Shown here piece after piece: positions 4,336 through 7,795 of a DNA stretch of 7,795 bases. This DNA is from an uncultured Eubacteriales bacterium (GTDB taxonomy: Bacteria > Bacillota_A > Clostridia > Christensenellales > Aristaeellaceae): contig CADBLV010000157.1 of NCBI GenBank assembly GCA_902795555.1, positions 1-7,795 on the forward strand, given 5' to 3'. How positions within the stretch are numbered: position 1 is the stretch's first letter; each line of letters begins with the position of its first letter. The position numbers were made by a program, and so were the translations under genes. The notes under the pieces were generated by a model. The model had not been told where the DNA came from. It saw only the letters and a program-made list of their open reading frames with translations, and ran no database searches.

Positions 4336-6423
4336 ATGATCAGCATGATTCTGCAGATGTCCGGGGCTACGGCGCTGTATATCATCCTGACAGGGGTTGT
4401 GTGGCATTTATGGCAGAAAAAAACAGACCACACCCTTTGGATGAAGCTGGCGGTGGGCCTGTTTTACGGACTGTGTTCCATCGCTTCCAACCATATCGGG
4501 ATCAATTACGGCGCGATGCTGCTGAACGTGCGGGACATCGGGCCCATCGCGGCGGGGCTGTTCTTCGACCCGGTTTCCGGCATCGTCTCCGGGCTGATCG
4601 GCGGGATCGAACGATATGTGATCGGAGAATTCTTCGGGATCGGCTCCTTCACCCGGGTAGCCTGCGGGATTTCCACCTGCCTGGCAGGCGTTCTGGCCGC
4701 GGCGCTGCACAAATGGGTGTACGCAGGGCATCGGCCCTCCGTGTCCCATTCGCTGTTTCTGGGCGCCGTGATGGAAGTGTTCCATATGTACGTGGTGCTG
4801 ATTACCCATCGGAATCAGATGGCCATGGCCTACGCGGTGGTTCAGACCTGCGCGCTGCCCATGATCATTTTCACGGGGCTGGGCACGGCCGGATGCTCCG
4901 CGATGATTCTGCGGCTTTCCGGGCTGAAGGGGGCCGTTCATCCCTGGACGCATCGGCGGGATACGCCCATTCATGTGCGCTTTCAGCGATGGCTGCTGGT
5001 GGTGACCGTTGGGCTGTTTGCGGTAAATTCCTTTGTGACCTTCAATCTGGAACGTCGAATGGCCTATCAGAACGCCGAGGCCAGCCTTCGATATGAAGCG
5101 GAGGATTTTCAGAAGCGATTTGAAGAAGAGGGAGATATTGAGATTTTCAGCGCCCATTCCGCCGACAGCTACATCAGCTCCCGCGGGCTGTATTACGCGG
5201 TGGACGCAGCGAAGGGACAGGCTGTCGCCGGATATGATCTGACGGAACCGGCGCAGGTTCCGCAGGAGGAAGTGAACCTCATCAAAGAAAACGCGGGAAA
5301 AGGCGCTTTTACGATGCGGATCGCCCGACTTTCTTCCCGGGAATATCTCTGCACTTCGGCGAAGCTGAACGAAACATACTATATTCTGGTGTGTACGCCG
5401 CTGAGCAGCGTGTACAACGGAAGCCAGGACCGGATCTATGAGACGCTGTTTTCGGAAATCCTCATCTTCACTGCCCTGTATCTGCTGATTGCCATGCTAG
5501 TCGACCGGATGGTGGTTCGCAATCTGGACCGGGTTAACGGAAGCCTGAACCGGATTACACAGGGAGATCTGGAAGAGACCGTGACAGTGGAAGAATCCTC
5601 TGAATTCACCAAGCTGTCCGGGGATATCAACATGACGGTGGCCTCCCTGAGGGGATATATCGACGCGGAGAAAAAACGGATGGAGGAGGAGCTGCGGCTG
5701 GCGACCACCATCCAGGAATCTGCCCTGCCGCGCATCTTCCACTTTCCGAGACAGGACTTTGAAATCTATGCCCTGATGAATCCGGCCAGACAGGTCGGCG
5801 GGGATTTTTACGATTTCTTCTTCATCGACGGGAGCCATCTGGCCCTGGTGATTGCCGACGTATCCGGAAAGAGCGTTCCCGCGGCGCTGTTCATGATGCG
5901 GGCGAAAACCGCCATCAAGAACTATGCCAGATCCGGGAATTCCGCGGCGGAGGTGCTGACGCACGCGAATCAAACCCTGTGCGAAGGCAATGACGCGGAG
6001 ATGTTCGTCACCGTGTGGCTGGGGATTATCGATCTGGAAAGCGGGAAGATGCAGTGTTCCAACGCGGGGCATGAATATCCCCTGCTGATGCGGCGGGGAG
6101 AGGAATATGCCGTTTACAAAGACCGGCATACCCTGCCTCTGGCGGCCATGGAAGGCGCCCGGATGCGGGAATATGAAATCCTGCTGCAGCCGGGAGATCA
6201 GATTTTCGTTTATACGGACGGGATTCCGGAAGCGAACAACGAAAGCGGCGCATTCTACGGGGTTGAACGGCTGACCGCGAAACTGAATGAGCTGCGGGGG
6301 CAGCCCCAGAAGGATATTCTGGAAGGCGTCCTGGCGGACATTAAAGCCTTTGCCGGAAAGGCGGAACAGTTTGACGACATCACGATGGTCGGGTTCTCCT
6401 ATTTCGGGCCCGACAGAGGATGA
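4336..6423 (+). CDS. Membrane receptor PP2C-type Ser/Thr phosphatase (5TM-LytS / HAMP / SpoIIE)
   Basis: The protein has 695 residues. Residues 1-195 hold several helices with the LytS-type 5TM signature VRDIGPIAAGLFFDPVSG, then GLIGGIERY (65-93) and the following GIGSFTRVACGIS. A further helix (about 218-236) leads to an extracytoplasmic segment (about 240-370, Cache-like in arrangement), then a helix at 373-390. A HAMP linker (about 391-445) and coiled coil (EKKRMEEELRLATTIQESALP) connect to an RsbU/SpoIIE-type PP2C domain (about 460-692). Metal-binding motifs are intact: GGDFYD (488-493), ADVSGKS (507-513), YTDGI (626-630) and FDDIT (679-683). It likely dephosphorylates a STAS-type anti-anti-sigma protein in response to an external ligand, but no such partner is in the window. 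AAGGAG precedes ATG 4336 by 10 bases. The upstream promoter carries a LytTR-like repeat. Confidence 0.9.
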   Translation: MISMILQMSGATALYIILTGVVWHLWQKKTDHTLWMKLAVGLFYGLCSIASNHIGINYGAMLLNVRDIGPIAAGLFFDPVSGIVSGLIGGIERYVIGEFFGIGSFTRVACGISTCLAGVLAAALHKWVYAGHRPSVSHSLFLGAVMEVFHMYVVLITHRNQMAMAYAVVQTCALPMIIFTGLGTAGCSAMILRLSGLKGAVHPWTHRRDTPIHVRFQRWLLVVTVGLFAVNSFVTFNLERRMAYQNAEASLRYEAEDFQKRFEEEGDIEIFSAHSADSYISSRGLYYAVDAAKGQAVAGYDLTEPAQVPQEEVNLIKENAGKGAFTMRIARLSSREYLCTSAKLNETYYILVCTPLSSVYNGSQDRIYETLFSEILIFTALYLLIAMLVDRMVVRNLDRVNGSLNRITQGDLEETVTVEESSEFTKLSGDINMTVASLRGYIDAEKKRMEEELRLATTIQESALPRIFHFPRQDFEIYALMNPARQVGGDFYDFFFIDGSHLALVIADVSGKSVPAALFMMRAKTAIKNYARSGNSAAEVLTHANQTLCEGNDAEMFVTVWLGIIDLESGKMQCSNAGHEYPLLMRRGEEYAVYKDRHTLPLAAMEGARMREYEILLQPGDQIFVYTDGIPEANNESGAFYGVERLTAKLNELRGQPQKDILEGVLADIKAFAGKAEQFDDITMVGFSYFGPDRG

Positions 6424-6473
6424 TAAGAAAGGAAGTGGCTTGGTTGACTGCCTATGTGTATCAGAAGCAGGAC

Positions 6474-7795
6474 ATGAAAAAAACCATCCGGATGTTGATG
6501 ATCGCGCTGACGCTTCTGACCATGCTGTCGGCTGTCATTTCCGCATTTGCGGAAGGACAGCCTTCGCTTGTGCTGGACCGGAGCGCGATGACTTTGGACA
6601 AGGGGAAAACCCTGAAGCTGAAATACACGCTGGAAAACGTGGAAAAGCCGAAAAAGGCGAAAGTGACCTGGGAAAGCTCCGACACGGCGGTCGCCACCGT
6701 GAAAGGCGGCGCCGTGAAGGCGGTGGACGCCGGGGAGGCTGTGATCACCTGCACGGCCACGCTGGAGGACGGCAACGTTCTGACTGCCACAGCGTCGGTG
6801 AAAGTGGTGATCCCTGTGAAGGGGATCATAATCCTGACCAAAGCCAATACCGCCGTTCCCAGCGGGAGGAGCTTCCCGATTGAATACGCGATTCAGCCGG
6901 AAAATGCCACCGATCAGACGGTGGCCTGGCAGAGCAGCAATGAACAGGTGATGACCATCGGGGAGGACGGCACCGCGACCGCCCTGGCGGAAGGAAAGGT
7001 TCAGATCACCGCAGAGACGGCCAACGGAAAAAAGGCGAAGCTGTCTCTGACCGTTACTCCCTATGCACCGGACTTGGAAGCGGTGATTCAGAAGGCGGCT
7101 TACAATCCCGAGGACAGAACGCTGAAAGTGACCTGGAAGAATCACGGAACCCAGACCATTACGGGCCTGGATCTTCGTATCTGTCCGCTTGACGCGGAGG
7201 GGAACATCCTTCTTTTCGGAGAAGGGGAGGAGGACGAGCTGATTCTGGAGCAGCGGGTTTTCCATCTGTTCCCTCAGGCCGCTGCCGGAGACACCGTCAA
7301 CTCGGCGTTCCCGATCGGGAAGGACTATGCCGCGGCTGACAACATCTTGATCACCGTGATGCGGATCGTGCATGAAGACGGCTCCGAAATCGTGCTGCCG
7401 GATGACCGGCTGTGCTGGTATTCCCTGAAAGGGAACGCTTATGTCGGGCCGCCGGAAAACAGCGAACCTTATGCTGTGCCTTCGGAAGAAACCCTGGCCG
7501 CGGCGCAGGAAACGCGATTCGGATTCAGCGCGGCGCCGCTTTACGGAGAGACGGCGCCGGCCTACGGATATGCCCACAGCGGTTTCCTGATTCTGGAGAT
7601 TGAGGCCGGCTCCCCGGCGGAGGAAATGGGCCTGGCCGTCGGGGATCTGATCTTCAGCGTGAACGATACTCCCTATTCCCGGGAACCGTATCTGATGACC
7701 CTGGCCGCGGCCGAACTGGCCCAGAACAGGCCGGTGAATATCCTGATTGAACGGGAGGACGAAATCCTGGAGCTGACCATTGAACCTGACGGGGA
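6474..7795 (+). CDS. Secreted Big2 (Ig-like) and PDZ domain protein, 3' end outside window
   Basis: The frame is open to the right edge, giving 440 residues. MKKTIRMLMIALTLLTMLSA and the following VISAFA|EG form a classic Sec signal peptide. Two bacterial Ig-like (Big2) domains follow: about 30-113 (TWESSDTAVATVKGG, AVDAGEAVITC) and 117-196 (AWQSSNEQV, GTATALAEGKVQITA). Residues about 198-320 form a beta-rich region of unknown type (KVTWKNHGTQTITGLDLRICPLD). A PDZ domain lies at about 345-438, where FLILEIEAGSPAEEMGLAVGD gives the carboxylate-binding and AGSPAExxGL elements. No protease domain is seen, though one could lie downstream. Start choice is uncertain. The MKK start fits the signal peptide but has only a weak SD. 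ATG 6420 overlaps the phosphatase stop (ATGA), and TTG 6444 has AAAGGAAG upstream. Both would add a short N-terminal extension. The overlap suggests an operon with the phosphatase. Confidence 0.8.
   Translation, partial: MKKTIRMLMIALTLLTMLSAVISAFAEGQPSLVLDRSAMTLDKGKTLKLKYTLENVEKPKKAKVTWESSDTAVATVKGGAVKAVDAGEAVITCTATLEDGNVLTATASVKVVIPVKGIIILTKANTAVPSGRSFPIEYAIQPENATDQTVAWQSSNEQVMTIGEDGTATALAEGKVQITAETANGKKAKLSLTVTPYAPDLEAVIQKAAYNPEDRTLKVTWKNHGTQTITGLDLRICPLDAEGNILLFGEGEEDELILEQRVFHLFPQAAAGDTVNSAFPIGKDYAAADNILITVMRIVHEDGSEIVLPDDRLCWYSLKGNAYVGPPENSEPYAVPSEETLAAAQETRFGFSAAPLYGETAPAYGYAHSGFLILEIEAGSPAEEMGLAVGDLIFSVNDTPYSREPYLMTLAAAELAQNRPVNILIEREDEILELTIEPDG

Noticed and set aside
6399..7577. Long open frame on the minus strand (392 codons)
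   Set aside because: It is antisense to the secreted Big2/PDZ gene, rich in His/Arg/Gly low-complexity residues, and lacks an SD or recognisable domain. It is a shadow of GC-biased codon usage.

Overview
The window looks like chromosomal DNA of a Clostridia-type Firmicute, perhaps a gut or rumen lineage. Pointers are the strong AGGAGG-type Shine-Dalgarno (SD) sites, a CotH-family gene, a LytTR/DUF3021 regulatory pair, an RsbU/SpoIIE-type phosphatase and a secreted Big2-domain protein, all in fairly GC-rich DNA. The taxon is inferred from gene content only. All seven genes are on the + strand, and nothing indicates phage, transposon or CRISPR.

Region 1 (1-2743) holds the C-terminal 199 codons of a CotH-kinase-like protein, a HAD-superfamily hydrolase (838-1512) and an extended-SDR NAD(P)-dependent epimerase/dehydratase (1721-2743). 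The gaps before the last two genes carry related copies of a palindromic intergenic repeat (664-779 and 1521-1590). The epimerase leader also has two tight tetraloop hairpins.

Region 2 (2744-4058) is the most interesting part. It is a compact operon of a 58-residue two-helix membrane protein (2946-3122, missed by ordinary ORF length cut-offs), a LytTR DNA-binding regulator (3119-3607) and a four-helix DUF3021 membrane protein (3600-4058), all overlapping or coupled. Upstream lies a near-perfect LytTR-type operator, ACCGTTCAG-N12-ACCGTTCGG (21-bp period), just before a plausible promoter. I read this as an autoregulated LytTR regulatory system, of the kind known from HdrRM and BrsRM in Streptococcus mutans, with an extra small membrane component.

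Region 3 (4037-7795) begins with a second, weaker ACCGT-type direct repeat of the same 21-bp period (4037-4066), directly before a promoter-like sequence (4077-4105). A roughly 225-nt leader with several predicted stem-loops follows. It leads into a 695-residue receptor phosphatase (LytS-type 5TM domain, second membrane-flanked sensor, HAMP, PP2C/SpoIIE phosphatase). Next, and possibly coupled to it, is a secreted protein with two Big2 Ig-like domains and a PDZ domain that runs off the window. If the second operator is real, the LytTR system controls the phosphatase gene, linking two membrane sensing modules in one circuit.

No convincing Rho-independent terminator (stem plus T-run) was seen, and no tRNA or rRNA gene. 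No gap between genes exceeds 300 bases.
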